A DNA stretch of 64,000 bases from Eledone cirrhosa. Lineage: Eukaryota; Mollusca; Cephalopoda; Octopoda; Eledonidae. The notes beneath the pieces are model-generated. The model saw nothing but the letters and a program-made list of their open reading frames with translations. It was not told where the DNA came from and did not search any database. Positions 63,936 to 64,000 of this stretch are shown in pieces; position 1 is the stretch's first letter; each line of letters begins with the position of its first letter. A program made the translations under genes and the position numbers. Where the stretch lies: positions 161,784,492 through 161,848,491 of the forward strand of contig OZ024743.1 in NCBI GenBank assembly GCA_964016885.1, in the 5' to 3' direction.

Positions 63936-64000
63936 TACATACATACACATCATACATACATAAATACATATATACATATATTTCTATATCCCCGCGCATA
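63936..64000. repeat. CATA microsatellite at window end
   Basis: CATACATACA units, then TATACATATA. It continues beyond the window. Confidence 0.85.

Overview
The window is repeat-rich, intron-free-looking eukaryotic DNA with no host protein-coding exon that I can support. It looks like a mollusc, most likely a coleoid cephalopod (squid, cuttlefish or octopus). The basis is about twenty copies of a tRNA-derived SINE with the cephalopod-type head and tail (A-box-like TGGCAGTATCGGTAGAG, B-box-like GAGTTCAAATCCC, 3' part GGGGTCGATAAAATAAAGTA and a GTAGAAACAATTATT end). It also holds many roughly 200-bp elements ending in (GATGAT)n, several non-LTR retrotransposon families, a Penelope-like element and a hAT remnant. 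This assignment rests on recognising repeat families from memory; no search was run.

Layout. 0-8 kb: AT-rich minisatellite, dispersed repeats, LINE-A fragments, and a composite repeat that carries a GATGAT element inside it. 9-12.3 kb: three SINE-1 copies in a row, a 34-bp perfect inverted repeat, an endonuclease fragment of LINE-G, and a truncated Penelope-like element with a GIY-YIG tail, a 30-bp inverted copy of its own 5' end and a hammerhead-ribozyme-like motif. 13-18.5 kb: internally deleted LINE-D, a 618-bp imperfect palindrome, pyrimidine-rich DNA and short tandem duplications. 18.9-21.4 kb: two LINE-B copies head to tail, then a LINE-A 3' end. 24-27 kb: a TTAA-bounded MITE-like element, a third LINE-B copy and SINEs. 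27-31.4 kb: a nearly full-length but decayed LINE-C on the minus strand (gag-like ORF1 with zinc knuckle, endonuclease, RT). 31.5-37.2 kb: SINE clusters. 38-47.3 kb: LINE-A, -F, -D and -E fragments and a second MITE-like element. 48.1-49.3 kb: hAT transposase remnant. 50.3-52.6 kb: a 2.3-kb minisatellite of 18- and 22-bp units in blocks. 54.7-57.6 kb: a 123-bp tandem duplication, a second SINE family, a 24-bp minisatellite and a 730-bp uninterrupted (GT)n tract. 58-63.1 kb: a second copy of the composite repeat, a foldback with arms over 100 bp, and two LINE-A copies head to tail. 63.1-64 kb: pyrimidine-rich DNA with a decayed hammerhead-like hairpin and an unidentified block.

How the parts relate. 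The (GATGAT)n elements share their last roughly 25-30 bp with LINE-A 3' ends, so LINE-A probably mobilised them. LINE-A copies keep different parts of the RT: the 6-kb and 60-kb copies have lost the catalytic YADD box by deletion, while the 41-kb copy keeps YADD but has lost the segment before motif A. No element here looks able to move on its own. In the text, LINE-A to LINE-G, SINE-1 to SINE-3, MITE-1/2 and R1 to R5 are working names used only for this window.
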